Positions 1 to 9,993 are shown, numbered from the stretch's first letter. The stretch is DNA of 47,154 nt from Bacteroidota bacterium (GCA_016868575.1 VGGL01000009.1:1-47154); one strand, 5' to 3'. Made by a program: numbers and translations. The notes: a model not told the origin generated them from the letters alone.

Positions 1-208
1 AATCAAAGGACTGGTTACCAGTGCCGATGTGAAGATCACCGATGTGGCGGGTAATGTCATCTTTGCCACCCGGGCGGAAGGAGGACAGGCAGTGTGGAAC
101 GGGCGGAATTATGAAGGCCGGAAAGCAGCAACCGGAGTCTATCTTGTTTATGCAACCAATGATGACGGGAAGGAAACCGTTGTTACCAAGATCCTGTTCA
201 TCAACTGA
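1..208 (+). CDS. C-terminal end of a PorZ-like T9SS protein (partial)
   Basis: Only the last 68 codons lie in the window, in the frame starting at base 2. They encode a T9SS-style C-terminal domain: a beta-strand segment containing VKITDVAGNVIF, then GGQAVWNGRNYEGRK, then a GVYLVYATNDDG turn and the final VTKILFIN. This wording resembles the tail of PorZ, the surface beta-propeller component of the T9SS that helps attach A-LPS to cargo, more than the tails of ordinary cargo. The family assignment rests on the tail alone, so an unrelated T9SS cargo protein remains possible. The stop lies about 40 bases before the yfhO start. Confidence 0.6.
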   Translation, partial: IKGLVTSADVKITDVAGNVIFATRAEGGQAVWNGRNYEGRKAATGVYLVYATNDDGKETVVTKILFIN

Positions 209-222
209 TCCCTGATAATTGG

Positions 223-230
223 TACTTTTA
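223..230 (+). promoter_or_regulatory. Promoter -7 box TACTTTTA before yfhO
   Basis: Seven of eight positions match the Bacteroidota -7 consensus TAnnTTTG. The ATG at 249 lies 19 bases after the box. This supports the ATG start over the in-frame TTG at 219, which would sit upstream of the box. Confidence 0.45.
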
Positions 231-248
231 CCGGGATATTTCTCAATC

Positions 249-2438
249 ATGTCGGCCCGGTCCTTTTTCAAAGTCAACACACCGTATCTTTTTTTGTTGA
301 TCACAGCGGTCGTGGGTTTCTGGCAGGTTGCTTCCATGCAGTACTGCCTGAAGTACGACATGATCGACATCATCTATCCCTGGCGCTATTTTGCTTCGGA
401 ATGTCTGAAAAACGGTCTGCTCCCCATCTGGAATCCTTACCAGTATCTTGGATATCCCATTGGCGCTGACCCTGCAAGCTGGTACCCGGTAGCCTGGATC
501 ATTGGCTTCTTCCATGGATATGATATCTACGCCATCAGCTTCGAATTCGTCCTTCATATCTTCCTTGCTGGCATTGGAATGTACCAGCTGTTGCGGTTCC
601 TGGGACATGAAGCCAGGATTTCGCTCATCATTGCCATGGCCTATATGATGTCGGGTTTCATGGTGGGCAATGCCCAGCACTTTTCCTGGGTTGTCAGCGC
701 AACATGGCTACCTTTTATCCTGAGGTACTACCTGGCACTCGGCATGCAAGGGAACTTGCTGAATGTCTTCAGGCTCTCCTTTTTCTCCTTTCTTTTTATC
801 ACCGGTGGTTACCTGGCCTTTGCCCTGATCCTGGGATATTTGTTGCTGACATTGTATATTTTCTTCCTTATCCGTTTCCTGCGAAATAAAAACAGGACGG
901 AAGCGCTCCGCTATACTGCCCTGAACCTACTGACACCGGCTCTCGTCGTGATGCTTTCAGCCATCCCGCTGGTGGCTTTTTCATCCATCCTGCCTTTCAT
1001 GGATCGGGGTGGAGGGGTAACACTCGCACAGGCGCAGTTCTGCCCCCTCTCCCCGCAAAGCCTGGTATCCCTCATCTCCCCTTTCTCGGTGGTAAGGGAT
1101 ATGGAATTTTTCGACACCGATCTCTCCACCTCCAATTTTTACCTTGGATTGATCCCATTGGTCTTTGTGGTCATGTTTCTGTTAACCAGACCCGGAAAGC
1201 CGCTGATCATCCTGATCTTCCTGTTTGGCCTGGTTTGCTTCCTGGCCTCCCTTGGCCGGTACCTGCCTGTAAGAGAATGGCTGTATGACTATGTTCCAAT
1301 GATGAACATGTTCCGCTTCTCCAGCATTTTCAGGCTCTTTGCATTGACTTCCTTTCTGGTGGCAGCCGGTTTCACCATGAACGAATACGTCAAAGAAGAA
1401 AGATCAAAAAAGAGCAAGCCATTGCTAATCCTGATCATTGCACTGATTGTCTTGACCGGATCATTGGTGGTGTGGCAATACCTTGCCCATCCGTTTTCTC
1501 TACCATCCTTCTTTCGAAATGAATTGCTGGTCTTTTCCATCTCCTCAACCCGTCATCAGCACTTGGTTTTTCAAGGACTGATACAAGTGACGGTATTAAT
1601 GGTGATACTCTGGCTCTACCTGGCGTATCGTGAAAAAACATTCCATCGGGTCTTGCTTTGGATTGTCTTGGCTGATCTCACCATCGCCACCTGGCTGAAT
1701 ACCCCCTACACGGTCTACTACCGTGAATTTAAAACCGGTCCGGTGAAGGAATTCAGCCGCTCATTCCCGCAAGGATTTCCCATTCCTTCCATGCGGCCGC
1801 TGAACCAGGTGAGGGATGAAGGCAATGGCTTCGGGCCTTTGTGGCGAAACATGCACATGTTCCGGAAAGACATCGCCCCAGATGGCATCAACCCCTATGT
1901 GTTTAAAAGCCAGCAAATGTTGATGGACACATTCCCGAACATCTACCGGGCACTGCTCGTCAACCCGCCTGTTTACATCGCCGGAAGGCTCATCCCTGAA
2001 GATAGCATGAAGTTTTTCAACAATCTTTCTCTTCTGCCTTCCCGATCGGTTTTTCTTCCAGGTAATATGCTGCATGAAATCCCGGTAACACCTGCTGCAG
2101 CTGAACCTGGCGACAGTGTTTGGTTTGCCTCCTTCAATCCCGGCGGCATGGTGATTAAAACCCGCTACCAGGAAGCAGGTATGGTGGTTATCCTCCAAAA
2201 CCATTTCCCGGGGTGGAAGGCAACCGTTGATAACCGACCCGCCAACATCATGAAGGTTAATACCTCTTTCATGGGCATTTCTGTTCCTGCTGGCGACCAT
2301 GAGATCCGGCTGGAGATGAAACCGGCTGGATATTTGGCAGCCCTCTTCATCACTGCTTCTTCGCTTCTCCTGGTATTATGCGGAATGATGATTCCTGTCT
2401 TCAGAAGAAATCTATCCCTCTTGATCCGGCTCAAATGA
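249..2438 (+). CDS. YfhO-family multi-pass membrane protein
   Basis: A 729-residue integral membrane protein with about a dozen hydrophobic segments in its first ~470 residues. A non-membrane C-terminal part reads HFPGWKATVDNRPANI, followed by SVPAGDHEIRLEMKP. This GW-x-VD / VPxGxH pattern is the YfhO signature. In Firmicutes, YfhO proteins are GT-C-like enzymes that glycosylate cell-envelope polymers; in Bacteroidota the substrate is generally unknown. The ATG at 249 is chosen because a promoter box overlaps the longer TTG-initiated form. The stop codon overlaps the recO start (ATGA), so the two are translationally coupled. Confidence 0.85.
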   Translation: MSARSFFKVNTPYLFLLITAVVGFWQVASMQYCLKYDMIDIIYPWRYFASECLKNGLLPIWNPYQYLGYPIGADPASWYPVAWIIGFFHGYDIYAISFEFVLHIFLAGIGMYQLLRFLGHEARISLIIAMAYMMSGFMVGNAQHFSWVVSATWLPFILRYYLALGMQGNLLNVFRLSFFSFLFITGGYLAFALILGYLLLTLYIFFLIRFLRNKNRTEALRYTALNLLTPALVVMLSAIPLVAFSSILPFMDRGGGVTLAQAQFCPLSPQSLVSLISPFSVVRDMEFFDTDLSTSNFYLGLIPLVFVVMFLLTRPGKPLIILIFLFGLVCFLASLGRYLPVREWLYDYVPMMNMFRFSSIFRLFALTSFLVAAGFTMNEYVKEERSKKSKPLLILIIALIVLTGSLVVWQYLAHPFSLPSFFRNELLVFSISSTRHQHLVFQGLIQVTVLMVILWLYLAYREKTFHRVLLWIVLADLTIATWLNTPYTVYYREFKTGPVKEFSRSFPQGFPIPSMRPLNQVRDEGNGFGPLWRNMHMFRKDIAPDGINPYVFKSQQMLMDTFPNIYRALLVNPPVYIAGRLIPEDSMKFFNNLSLLPSRSVFLPGNMLHEIPVTPAAAEPGDSVWFASFNPGGMVIKTRYQEAGMVVILQNHFPGWKATVDNRPANIMKVNTSFMGISVPAGDHEIRLEMKPAGYLAALFITASSLLLVLCGMMIPVFRRNLSLLIRLK

Positions 2439-3160
2439 TTGCAACCACCGAAGGGATTGTACTCCATACCATGAAGTACTCCGAAACGAGCCTGATCGCC
2501 AGGATCTACACGGAGAAATTCGGACTTCAATCCTATCTCCTGCAAGGGATCAGGAAGCCTTCTGCCAGGCTTAAGCCGGCCTTTTTTCACCACCTCAGCA
2601 TCCTGGACCTGGTGGTGTATCACAAGGAAAAAAGTGGATTGCAAAGATTAAAAGAGGCACAGTTCAAACACCTCCTGTCATCCATTTCCACAGATATCCG
2701 GAAAGGCGCCATCGCCCTCTTCCTCAATGAGGTCATCAGCCGGTCGATCAGGGAGGAAACACCTGATCATACCCTCTTTGAATTCCTGAAAACCAGCATC
2801 CTCACCCTCGAGCACCTGGAAGTCCAGTTCACCGATTTTCACCTGGTCTTCATGATCCGGTTTTCCAGGTTGCTGGGATTTCAGCCGTCCCATGATTTTT
2901 CTGATACAGCCACCTGCTTTAACCTGACGGAAGGACACTTCCAGCCAACCATTCCGCCTCATCCAAATTTCCTGGCCATGCCTCTGAGCCAATCCTTAGC
3001 AAAATTGCTAAACAAGGACATTTCGAGTTTCCCCATGCCCCCCCTACCGGCCGGAGAAAGAAACCAACTACTCGACGCCCTCATCACATACTTCCGTTTA
3101 CATCTACCTGCTTTTCATCGCCTCTCCTCCCTGCCCGTACTGCGGGAAGTATTCTCCTGA
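2435..3160 (+). CDS. recO: DNA repair protein RecO
   Basis: A 241-residue protein beginning MIATTEGIVLHTMKYSETS, the N-terminal OB-fold strand pattern of RecO, with YTEKFGLQSYLLQGIR next. The rest is an alpha-helical C-terminal domain. RecO works with RecR and RecF to load RecA onto SSB-coated single-stranded DNA in recombinational gap repair. The start ATG overlaps the yfhO stop by four bases; upstream in-frame codons would run into yfhO. The four-cysteine zinc knuckle of some RecO proteins is absent, as in the E. coli protein. Confidence 0.9.
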   Translation: MIATTEGIVLHTMKYSETSLIARIYTEKFGLQSYLLQGIRKPSARLKPAFFHHLSILDLVVYHKEKSGLQRLKEAQFKHLLSSISTDIRKGAIALFLNEVISRSIREETPDHTLFEFLKTSILTLEHLEVQFTDFHLVFMIRFSRLLGFQPSHDFSDTATCFNLTEGHFQPTIPPHPNFLAMPLSQSLAKLLNKDISSFPMPPLPAGERNQLLDALITYFRLHLPAFHRLSSLPVLREVFS

Positions 3161-3177
3161 TACGAAAGGCAAATTGG

Positions 3178-3185
3178 TATCTTTG
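3178..3185 (+). promoter_or_regulatory. Promoter -7 box TATCTTTG before lysS
   Basis: Perfect match to TAnnTTTG, 18 bases before the lysS ATG at 3203. It gives lysS its own promoter in the 42-base gap after recO. Confidence 0.7.
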
Positions 3186-3202
3186 CCGAAATTTTTTTCT
3201 TT

Positions 3203-4708
3203 ATGGAATTGAGCGAACAGAAACAGATCCGGAGAGAGTCGCTGGAAGGGCTCCGGAAAATGGGCATTGATCCTTATCCTCCCGATCTTTATGCAGTCAA
3301 TGCCACCACATGCGAAATCCTGGAGAAATTTCCGCTAGATGCTTCATTGTTTCAGGATGTCAGCATTGCCGGACGCATCATGGCCCGGCGCATCATGGGC
3401 GGCGCATCTTTCGTGGAAATCCAGGACAGCACCGGCAAAATTCAACTATATTTTAAAAGAGATGAACTGTGTCCCGGGGAAGATAAAGAACTGTATAACA
3501 CCGTTTTTAAAAGATACCTCGATATAGGCGACATCATTGGTGTTAAGGGATTTGTCTTCATCACCAAGATGGGAGAGGTCACCATCCATGTGAAGGAATA
3601 TAAATTGCTCAGCAAATCGCTGCGCCCGCTTCCTATCGTGAAAGAAAAAGAAGATCAGGTATTTGACGCGTTCACCGACCCGGAACAACGGTATCGTCAA
3701 CGCTACCTCGACCTGATCGTCAACCCCCACGTGCGGGAAGCTTTCATCAAACGTACCGAAATGGTCAACTCCATGCGCAGGTTCCTGAATGAACACAGGT
3801 ATCTGGAGGTCGAAACGCCCATCCTGCAACCTTTATATGGCGGAGCAGCAGCCCGGCCATTTGTTACCCACCACAATACCCTCGACCTTAAACTCTACCT
3901 GCGCATCGCCAACGAACTCTACCTGAAACGATTGATTGTTGGGGGATTTGACGGCGTTTATGAGTTTTCCAAAGATTTCCGCAATGAAGGGATGGACCGG
4001 TTCCACAACCCGGAGTTCACCCAGATGGAATTGTATGTGGCTTATAAAGATTACGAATGGATGATGTCGCTCGTGGAAGAGATGGTGGAGCGGATCGCTT
4101 TGGATTTGCATGGGACAACTGCTATCACGGTAGGAGATAACGTGATCGACTTCAAACGCCCCTGGAAGCGGATATCGATGTATGGCATCATACAGGAATA
4201 TACCGGCGAGGATATTTCAGATCTGGACGAAAAAACCTTGGTTACCCTGGCTAAAAAGCTGAACGTGGAAACCGATCCGACCATGGGCAGGGGCAAGATC
4301 ATCGATGCCCTTTTTGGAACTTTATGCGAGCCTCACCTTATCCAGCCTACGTTTATCACCGACTACCCCATCGAGATGTCACCACTGGCCAAGAAACACC
4401 GCAGTAAACCCGGATTGGTGGAACGTTTCGAAGCGATTTGCAACGGCAAAGAGATATGCAATGCCTTCTCCGAGCTGAACGATCCCATTGATCAGCGGCA
4501 ACGTTTTGAACTCCAGATGGAGCTTGGCAAACGAGGTGATTCCGAGTCGATGGTGCTCGATGAAGATTTCCTCCGCGCATTGGAATTCGGTATGCCGCCT
4601 ACCGCCGGACTGGGCATCGGTATCGACCGCCTGGCCATGATCATGACGAACTCACCCTCCATCCAGGATGTGCTCTTCTTCCCGCAAATGAGGCCGGAAG
4701 TAAGATAA
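3203..4708 (+). CDS. lysS: Lysyl-tRNA synthetase, class II
   Basis: A 501-residue class IIb aminoacyl-tRNA synthetase that charges tRNA-Lys in the cytoplasm. The OB-fold anticodon-binding domain lies at about residues 52-135. Motif 1 is near 200-215 ([15 protein letters not shown]). Motif 2 is at 259-275 ([17 protein letters not shown]). Motif 3 is at 469-476 (GLGIGIDR). The length is that of the compact bacterial form. It converges on the deiminase gene with only 14 bases between the stops, and no terminator hairpin is visible there. Confidence 0.97.
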   Translation: MELSEQKQIRRESLEGLRKMGIDPYPPDLYAVNATTCEILEKFPLDASLFQDVSIAGRIMARRIMGGASFVEIQDSTGKIQLYFKRDELCPGEDKELYNTVFKRYLDIGDIIGVKGFVFITKMGEVTIHVKEYKLLSKSLRPLPIVKEKEDQVFDAFTDPEQRYRQRYLDLIVNPHVREAFIKRTEMVNSMRRFLNEHRYLEVETPILQPLYGGAAARPFVTHHNTLDLKLYLRIANELYLKRLIVGGFDGVYEFSKDFRNEGMDRFHNPEFTQMELYVAYKDYEWMMSLVEEMVERIALDLHGTTAITVGDNVIDFKRPWKRISMYGIIQEYTGEDISDLDEKTLVTLAKKLNVETDPTMGRGKIIDALFGTLCEPHLIQPTFITDYPIEMSPLAKKHRSKPGLVERFEAICNGKEICNAFSELNDPIDQRQRFELQMELGKRGDSESMVLDEDFLRALEFGMPPTAGLGIGIDRLAMIMTNSPSIQDVLFFPQMRPEVR

Positions 4709-4722
4709 ACTGTAGATGGTTT

Positions 4723-6801
4723 CTATAGCCGGATGATCTTGCCCGTCACGACCTGGCGATCCGTTTTTATCTGATAGAGATAGATCCCTGCCTGAACCTG
4801 CCGGCCAGCGTTGTCAAAGCCATCCCAGGTGATGTTGTGTGAACCTGCAGACCCGGATCCGATAAATAACTGCTTTACAATATGCCCGCTCGTGCTTGTG
4901 ATCCTGATATCCAACCGGGTAGAAGATGCCAGTTGATAGCCAATCTGGATCTTATCAGTAAAAGGATTCGGGTAAACCTGAACTTGCAGGAGGTCGTTCG
5001 ACAGCATTTGCGCGCGAACCGACTGGATCACCTCCTCATTAACCGCCAGGATCAAGTGATGATGTCCAAGCTCGGTGATGATGTCGAGCGTATCATATAC
5101 AAAATCTGTCAGTGAAGAATGATCAACAGGTACGCCGATATACACATGCAGGTTTACGGAGTCACCACTGTTAACGGTATATGGGAACGACGGGAATGGC
5201 CATGGATTCACAAACCAGTAAAAAGCAGATTGGCCATCCTGCTCAACATCATCCAAATCCAACGGTCCTGCAGTGAAATTATGGATGGAAGCTATCTTTC
5301 CGTTCAGGCAGTCTTCTACCGTTAGAAAATACAAGGTATCTGGAACAACGGTCAAATCTGTCCAAACCGTGTTAAAGACATACGGATCAAGCGAAGCCAT
5401 GCGGGGAGCAAACGACCTCCGTCCAGTCCGGTCGGCAGCGAACAGATAGTAGGAAACCTGGCTTCCACCGGCTTGGTGAGGGATCGTGCCCGTGAATTGA
5501 TAGCCTGAAACATGGGTCATCGGAATGGTGTCATACATTCCGTTGTTCACCTGGTAGATAATAAGCACTGAATCAGCATAAACGGCTGTGTCACTGAAGT
5601 TGATGATGTCAGCATTGACAACATAATCCACTTCTGCCGGCTGGTTGCCAGTGATCGGGATATGCCGGATACGCAGCATCCCCAGGTCAGCGATGCCGAT
5701 AGCACGGCAATGGAGGGCATCGGTTGATTCCCATGGTGCACCGGTATTGTTAATGATGCCAATGATCTCATATCCCGGCATGGCTTGTTCATAAACATCC
5801 AACGCATCGTCATCCCACTGGGAATTCATGATAGGTACCAATACTTTATTGTTCAGGATCAGGGAATTGGTATAGGGTTGATTATTGGGGGTATACACCC
5901 GGAAGACCTGATAAGGTAATCCGAATGGGCTTGTCTGTGTAGTCCAATAGGCAGCTGCCGCTTCTATTTCATTATACTGTGGATGGGACGACGGGACAGA
6001 GCGAACCAATATTTTCCCGACACCCAGGAATTTTGACCAGCAGTCGATGTGATCTATGTAAGTATTGTTTGGATCAGGACGGACATGGTACAGGTCAATG
6101 CCCAGATAGTCGTGCATTTTTGTGGCGATCTGATTGGTGGTCTGGGAGGGATTTTCTTCCCAAACAAGTTCCGTGGATGCCGCCTGGCCGTAACCGTCGC
6201 TCATATAATTCCCGCCCGTATGGATCACATTCATGCCATACAGGTCAACTCCAAGCATCTGGGCTACCTTAACGGGAATCTCGTCGTCATTGGGGCGGTT
6301 GGGACGATTATAAGGGAAATCGACAATACCGATATCCATGTTAGCATCACTGGCAAACCACGGGCCGTAATCGCGGGTCCAGTAAGAATCGCTGGGGGCA
6401 ATGAGGAAGTTGCAATGGTTAATGTTTACCCCGTTGCTTATATACTGATTGGTCACCGTAGTCTGCTGGCTTGTGTTGGCGACAATGGTAGTGACCATCA
6501 CATTTTCAGCCATCTCTTTTACCAGCGTCATCGGGATGCCAAAAGGATACCGGATGAGCACTCCCTGCATTTCGTCAAACTCGGCGACATTGCGCACGGG
6601 GCCGACCGGAGGATCAGTCTCCACAAAACCTTTTCCAAGGGTGTGCCGCAACAGCAGTTCTTCCGGTGTCATCCAGTGGGTCAGTTTAACCGGCCCGCGG
6701 TCACTTTCCTGAGACATTACAGCCAACGGCAGGCAAATAAGTATCCAAACCCAAACCCGATGGAAATGGCGAAAATCATTCAGAGAGAATAAATATTTCA
6801 T
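4723..6801 (-). CDS. Secreted Porphyromonas-type peptidylarginine / agmatine deiminase with T9SS signal
   Basis: A 692-residue exported guanidino-modifying enzyme. It has an N-terminal signal peptide (about residues 14-30, ending AVMSQ), a PAD_porph catalytic domain at about 65-385, a beta-rich middle, and a C-terminal sorting domain (VYPNPFTDKIQIGY to the final GKIIRL). The expected catalytic set is present: Asp144 in WTRDYGPW, His251 and Asp253 in DHIDCW, Cys365 in DALHCRAIG. These correspond to Asp130, His236, Asp238 and Cys351 of P. gingivalis PPAD. The family includes peptidylarginine and agmatine deiminases. Signal peptide plus T9SS tail favour a surface or secreted enzyme acting on peptides, but the substrate is inferred. 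Confidence 0.88.
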   Translation of the reverse strand: MKYLFSLNDFRHFHRVWVWILICLPLAVMSQESDRGPVKLTHWMTPEELLLRHTLGKGFVETDPPVGPVRNVAEFDEMQGVLIRYPFGIPMTLVKEMAENVMVTTIVANTSQQTTVTNQYISNGVNINHCNFLIAPSDSYWTRDYGPWFASDANMDIGIVDFPYNRPNRPNDDEIPVKVAQMLGVDLYGMNVIHTGGNYMSDGYGQAASTELVWEENPSQTTNQIATKMHDYLGIDLYHVRPDPNNTYIDHIDCWSKFLGVGKILVRSVPSSHPQYNEIEAAAAYWTTQTSPFGLPYQVFRVYTPNNQPYTNSLILNNKVLVPIMNSQWDDDALDVYEQAMPGYEIIGIINNTGAPWESTDALHCRAIGIADLGMLRIRHIPITGNQPAEVDYVVNADIINFSDTAVYADSVLIIYQVNNGMYDTIPMTHVSGYQFTGTIPHQAGGSQVSYYLFAADRTGRRSFAPRMASLDPYVFNTVWTDLTVVPDTLYFLTVEDCLNGKIASIHNFTAGPLDLDDVEQDGQSAFYWFVNPWPFPSFPYTVNSGDSVNLHVYIGVPVDHSSLTDFVYDTLDIITELGHHHLILAVNEEVIQSVRAQMLSNDLLQVQVYPNPFTDKIQIGYQLASSTRLDIRITSTSGHIVKQLFIGSGSAGSHNITWDGFDNAGRQVQAGIYLYQIKTDRQVVTGKIIRL

Positions 6802-6823
6802 ATGAAGGCATGTTGTGAATGAG

Positions 6824-6831
6824 CAAAGGTA
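6824..6831 (-). promoter_or_regulatory. Promoter -7 box TACCTTTG for the deiminase gene
   Basis: On the minus strand the box matches TAnnTTTG perfectly and lies 23 bases before the ATG at 6801. It is divergent from the tatA promoter 50 bases away. Confidence 0.65.
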
Positions 6832-6880
6832 AAAATAATCCGGCGAAACATCCGTTATGATCAGGGGTTTGATTATTTGT

Positions 6881-6888
6881 TACTTTTG
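6881..6888 (+). promoter_or_regulatory. Promoter -7 box TACTTTTG before tatA
   Basis: Perfect TAnnTTTG match, 20 bases before the tatA ATG at 6908. It rules out the in-frame ATG at 6857, which lies upstream of the box. Confidence 0.65.
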
Positions 6889-6907
6889 TATTCTGAATTC
6901 CAAGCAT

Positions 6908-7105
6908 ATGGTAATATTAGGTGTTATCGGCCCGTGGCAGATCATCATCATCGTGGTGCTGATCCTGCTGCTATTTGGTGGAAAGAAGATCCCTGAACTG
7001 ATGCGCGGCCTCGGCAAAGGCGCACGGGAGTTTAAAAAAGGACTTTCGGAAGAGGATGACGAAAAGTCACCGCCCAAAGAGGAACCCCGAAAGGAAAACG
7101 GATAA
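6908..7105 (+). CDS. tatA: Twin-arginine translocase subunit TatA/TatE
   Basis: A 65-residue protein with the TatA layout: a short N-terminal membrane helix (about residues 2-21, [18 protein letters not shown]), the [16 protein letters not shown] hinge and amphipathic helix, and a charged hydrophilic tail. TatA oligomers form the pathway for folded twin-arginine substrates across the inner membrane. The longer in-frame start at 6857 would place about 17 residues ahead of the membrane helix and overlap the promoter, so 6908 is preferred. It heads a probable cluster with the transglycosylase and DUF4837 genes. Confidence 0.92.
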   Translation: MVILGVIGPWQIIIIVVLILLLFGGKKIPELMRGLGKGAREFKKGLSEEDDEKSPPKEEPRKENG

Positions 7106-7196
7106 TATACGCTGGTCCGCGTCCTTTGTTGTTTCTGCTGATCCTGACAGTGTAATAATACATATTTTATGAATGCATAAGACCTCCAAGGCACTA

Positions 7197-8993
7197 ATGA
7201 TGAAAATTAAATATCCCATTCTCCTACTGGTAATCCTGATCTCTTTCCCCTTTTTTTCACAGCAGTCTTATTCCCAAAGCAACCTCAACGGCGACACAAC
7301 AAATCATTCCTCCTCTCTTTTTCGGGAAGATGACCCGATCCTGGCCATGCTCGACAGCCTGGCCAATGTGAGGTTCTTTGAGAGTGATAATAATCACCTC
7401 CTCCACTCGAAGAGCAATGACTATAACTTTGCTGAATACCAGATTCCGGTTTATCCCGATTCTGTCTATGCAGAACGGATCGCCTCCCTTAACGAACAAT
7501 CCCCATTTGAATATGTCTTCAACCAGGAGGTGAAAGAATTCATCGAGCTCTATGCCGTGAAAAAGCGTCAGCTCACCGCCCGCATCATGGGGCTCGCCAG
7601 TCTCTACTTCCCCCTCTTTGAGGAACAACTCGATAAATACAATATGCCGCTCGAGCTCAAATACCTCGCTGTCATTGAATCAGCCCTCAACCCGATCGCC
7701 ACATCCAGAGCAGGCGCCAAAGGCCTCTGGCAATTTATGTACGGCACCGGCAAGGTGTATGGTCTGAAAGTAACTTCCTATACCGACGACCGTTACGATC
7801 CCTACAAATCGACCATCGCCGCTTGTGAACATCTGAAAGACCTCTACGACATCTACGGAAGCTGGTCGCTGGCGCTGGCAGCCTATAACTCCGGCGCAGG
7901 AAATGTAAACAAAGCCATCCGTCGGTCCGGCGGCCTCAAAAGCTTCTGGTCCATTCAACGTTTTCTCCCCCGCGAAACCCGTGCCTATGTGCCTGCATTC
8001 ATCGCTGTGAGCTATGTGATGAACTATGCCAAGGAACATAACCTCTATCCCGCCAATCCGGGTATCCTCTATTATGATGTTGATACGGTAACCGTAAAAA
8101 GCATCCTAACGCTAGACCAGGTATCTGAGATGCTCAATATTCCGATGGAGGAGGTTAAATTTCTCAATCCTGCTTACAAGCAGGGTGTGATCCCGGCCAA
8201 CAAGGATAACACTTTCATGCTCCGCCTCCGGAAAAAATATGTCGGCGACTTCATCAACAACGAAGCCTCTTTGTATGCCTTTAAAACAAAGAAAGGACTG
8301 GAGCAGGAAGCCTTGCTTGCCATCGCAACGGAAGTGCGGGATATTGACTATCACTATGTGAAATCGGGAGAAAGCCTGGGCTCCATTGCCAGGAAATACC
8401 ATACCTCCGTAGATCAGATCAAACGGTTGAATGGGTTGAAATCTACCGTCATCCGCCCCAAACAACGACTCATCGTGTATGCTCCATCATCTACTGCCAA
8501 GCCTAAGATAACCCAGACAAAACCTGTGACTACCAACACGCATACGTCTGCCCCACAACCGGAAACGTCCGATACTTCCGCACAATCACTCGCTGCTGTC
8601 GAAGAAAATGGCACCAATAATATTTCAGAAGATACACCTCCCGTTTCCCCCCGGATCACACATACCGTAGTCTCCGGAGAAACCCTCAGCCTGATCTCCC
8701 GCAAATATGGATGTACGGTCGATGAACTCAAAAGTTGGAACAACCTGAGCGAAAACACTATTCGCGTGAATCAAAAACTGATCATCTACAAGGGATCAGC
8801 CCCGGCCACAACCAGCGTTACAAAACCCCAAACCGCCTCCGCCAGATACCATTATTACACCATTCAGAAAGGAGATAACCTCTGGGACATCGCCCAAAAA
8901 TATGACGTCACCGTTGCCGATATCAAACGGGTCAACAGCATCCGCCATGCCAACCTGCTACGGCCCGGTCAGAAGATCAAAATCCCCAAATGA
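7197..8993 (+). CDS. Membrane-bound lytic transglycosylase, MltD-like, with three LysM domains
   Basis: About 598 residues from the ATG at 7197; 7173 and 7200 are alternatives. After a signal peptide (KIKYPILLLVILISFPFF) comes an SLT lysozyme-like domain containing AVIESALNPIATS and AGAKGLWQFM. The catalytic glutamate is the E of IES, about residue 161. Three LysM repeats follow at about residues 390-435, 490-535 and 550-598 (for example SGETLSLISRKYGCTVDEL and KGDNLWDIAQKYDVTVADI), joined by a Thr/Ser/Pro-rich linker. The enzyme cleaves the MurNAc-GlcNAc bond of peptidoglycan to give 1,6-anhydro ends; LysM domains hold it on the sacculus. Confidence 0.92.
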   Translation: MMKIKYPILLLVILISFPFFSQQSYSQSNLNGDTTNHSSSLFREDDPILAMLDSLANVRFFESDNNHLLHSKSNDYNFAEYQIPVYPDSVYAERIASLNEQSPFEYVFNQEVKEFIELYAVKKRQLTARIMGLASLYFPLFEEQLDKYNMPLELKYLAVIESALNPIATSRAGAKGLWQFMYGTGKVYGLKVTSYTDDRYDPYKSTIAACEHLKDLYDIYGSWSLALAAYNSGAGNVNKAIRRSGGLKSFWSIQRFLPRETRAYVPAFIAVSYVMNYAKEHNLYPANPGILYYDVDTVTVKSILTLDQVSEMLNIPMEEVKFLNPAYKQGVIPANKDNTFMLRLRKKYVGDFINNEASLYAFKTKKGLEQEALLAIATEVRDIDYHYVKSGESLGSIARKYHTSVDQIKRLNGLKSTVIRPKQRLIVYAPSSTAKPKITQTKPVTTNTHTSAPQPETSDTSAQSLAAVEENGTNNISEDTPPVSPRITHTVVSGETLSLISRKYGCTVDELKSWNNLSENTIRVNQKLIIYKGSAPATTSVTKPQTASARYHYYTIQKGDNLWDIAQKYDVTVADIKRVNSIRHANLLRPGQKIKIPK

Positions 8994-9009
8994 GCCAACT
9001 GAACGGGTC

Positions 9010-9993
9010 ATGAAACTCGTCACCCCCATCCAACCCCTCATTCTCTTCATTCTCTTCATTACCCTCATTTCTTGCAGCAAATCCCCCAACGGCCTGCAGT
9101 CATCCACCGGCAAGCCCGGAGAAATACTGGTTGTCGCCGAAAATAAGGTGTGGCAATCTTTCAGTGCCTTGCAGATCAGGGATTATCTTTCCCAGCCCTA
9201 TCCGGGATTGCCCCAACCCGAACCACGCTTTACCATGATCCACATCAACCCTTCGTCTTTCAACCGTATGCTGCAAGGTCACCACGCCGTGCTAAAAATA
9301 GAATCCGTTGATGGGGACAACACTGTTTGGATGGTCAGCCGAAATATCTGGTCCCAGCCTCAGGTTGTGATCTCCCTCCGGATACCCCATGACCCGGCCA
9401 CACCTAACCTGTCTGAAGCATCCCTGGAGCAAGTCGCCGCCCTTTTCGACTCCCTAAGAATTGCCAGGGATCAACAATTGATTCGTCAAAGCCAAAATGA
9501 TTCGTTGAACCTGCTGGTGAAGCATAAGTTTGAAATCGACATCCTTATTCCACGTGGCTATTTCCTGGCAAAAGAAACCGGAGATTTTATCTGGCTGAGG
9601 AAAGAAACACGGGAAACCGGAACAGGCATTATCATCTTTCAGACCCGCTGCAGTGACACCAGCCTGTTTACCCATGCACATCTGCTTGGCATTCGTGATA
9701 CGATGCTCCGACGGCACATCCCCGGCCCGGCAAAAGGATCGTTCATGACCACCCATTCCGCTCTGCAACCACCCATCTTCAGGGACAGGGTTCTCAACGG
9801 TCATCAAGTCACGGAGATCCGCGGATTATGGGAAACCCAGGGCGACTATATGGGCGGACCATTCATCTCCTACTCCGTTTATCGCCCTGATAGCCGCACC
9901 ATCCTCACCATCGAAGGATACGTCTACGCCCCCGGCCAGCGAAAAGCACCGTACATCAGGCAAATGGAAGGTTTATTGAAGTTTGTGGAGTGA
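9010..9993 (+). CDS. DUF4837-family lipoprotein
   Basis: A 327-residue predicted lipoprotein. Its signal peptide (LILFILFITLISC) ends in a lipobox with Cys22 as the lipidated residue, followed by SKSPNGLQSSTGKPGEI. The reading frame extends upstream to 8902, but that part overlaps the transglycosylase. The ATG at 9010, 16 bases after the previous stop, puts the lipobox exactly where expected. The body (GEILVVAENKVWQ, PYPGLPQPEPRFTMIHI, RDTMLRRHIPG) matches the Bacteroidota-specific DUF4837 family, whose function is unknown. Co-location with a cell-wall enzyme suggests an envelope role, which is inference. Confidence 0.8.
   Translation: MKLVTPIQPLILFILFITLISCSKSPNGLQSSTGKPGEILVVAENKVWQSFSALQIRDYLSQPYPGLPQPEPRFTMIHINPSSFNRMLQGHHAVLKIESVDGDNTVWMVSRNIWSQPQVVISLRIPHDPATPNLSEASLEQVAALFDSLRIARDQQLIRQSQNDSLNLLVKHKFEIDILIPRGYFLAKETGDFIWLRKETRETGTGIIIFQTRCSDTSLFTHAHLLGIRDTMLRRHIPGPAKGSFMTTHSALQPPIFRDRVLNGHQVTEIRGLWETQGDYMGGPFISYSVYRPDSRTILTIEGYVYAPGQRKAPYIRQMEGLLKFVE

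Noticed and set aside
6049-6792. 247-codon open frame on the plus strand opposite the deiminase
   Set aside because: It has no recognisable domain and mirrors the codons of a well-supported gene with intact catalytic residues; a shadow frame.
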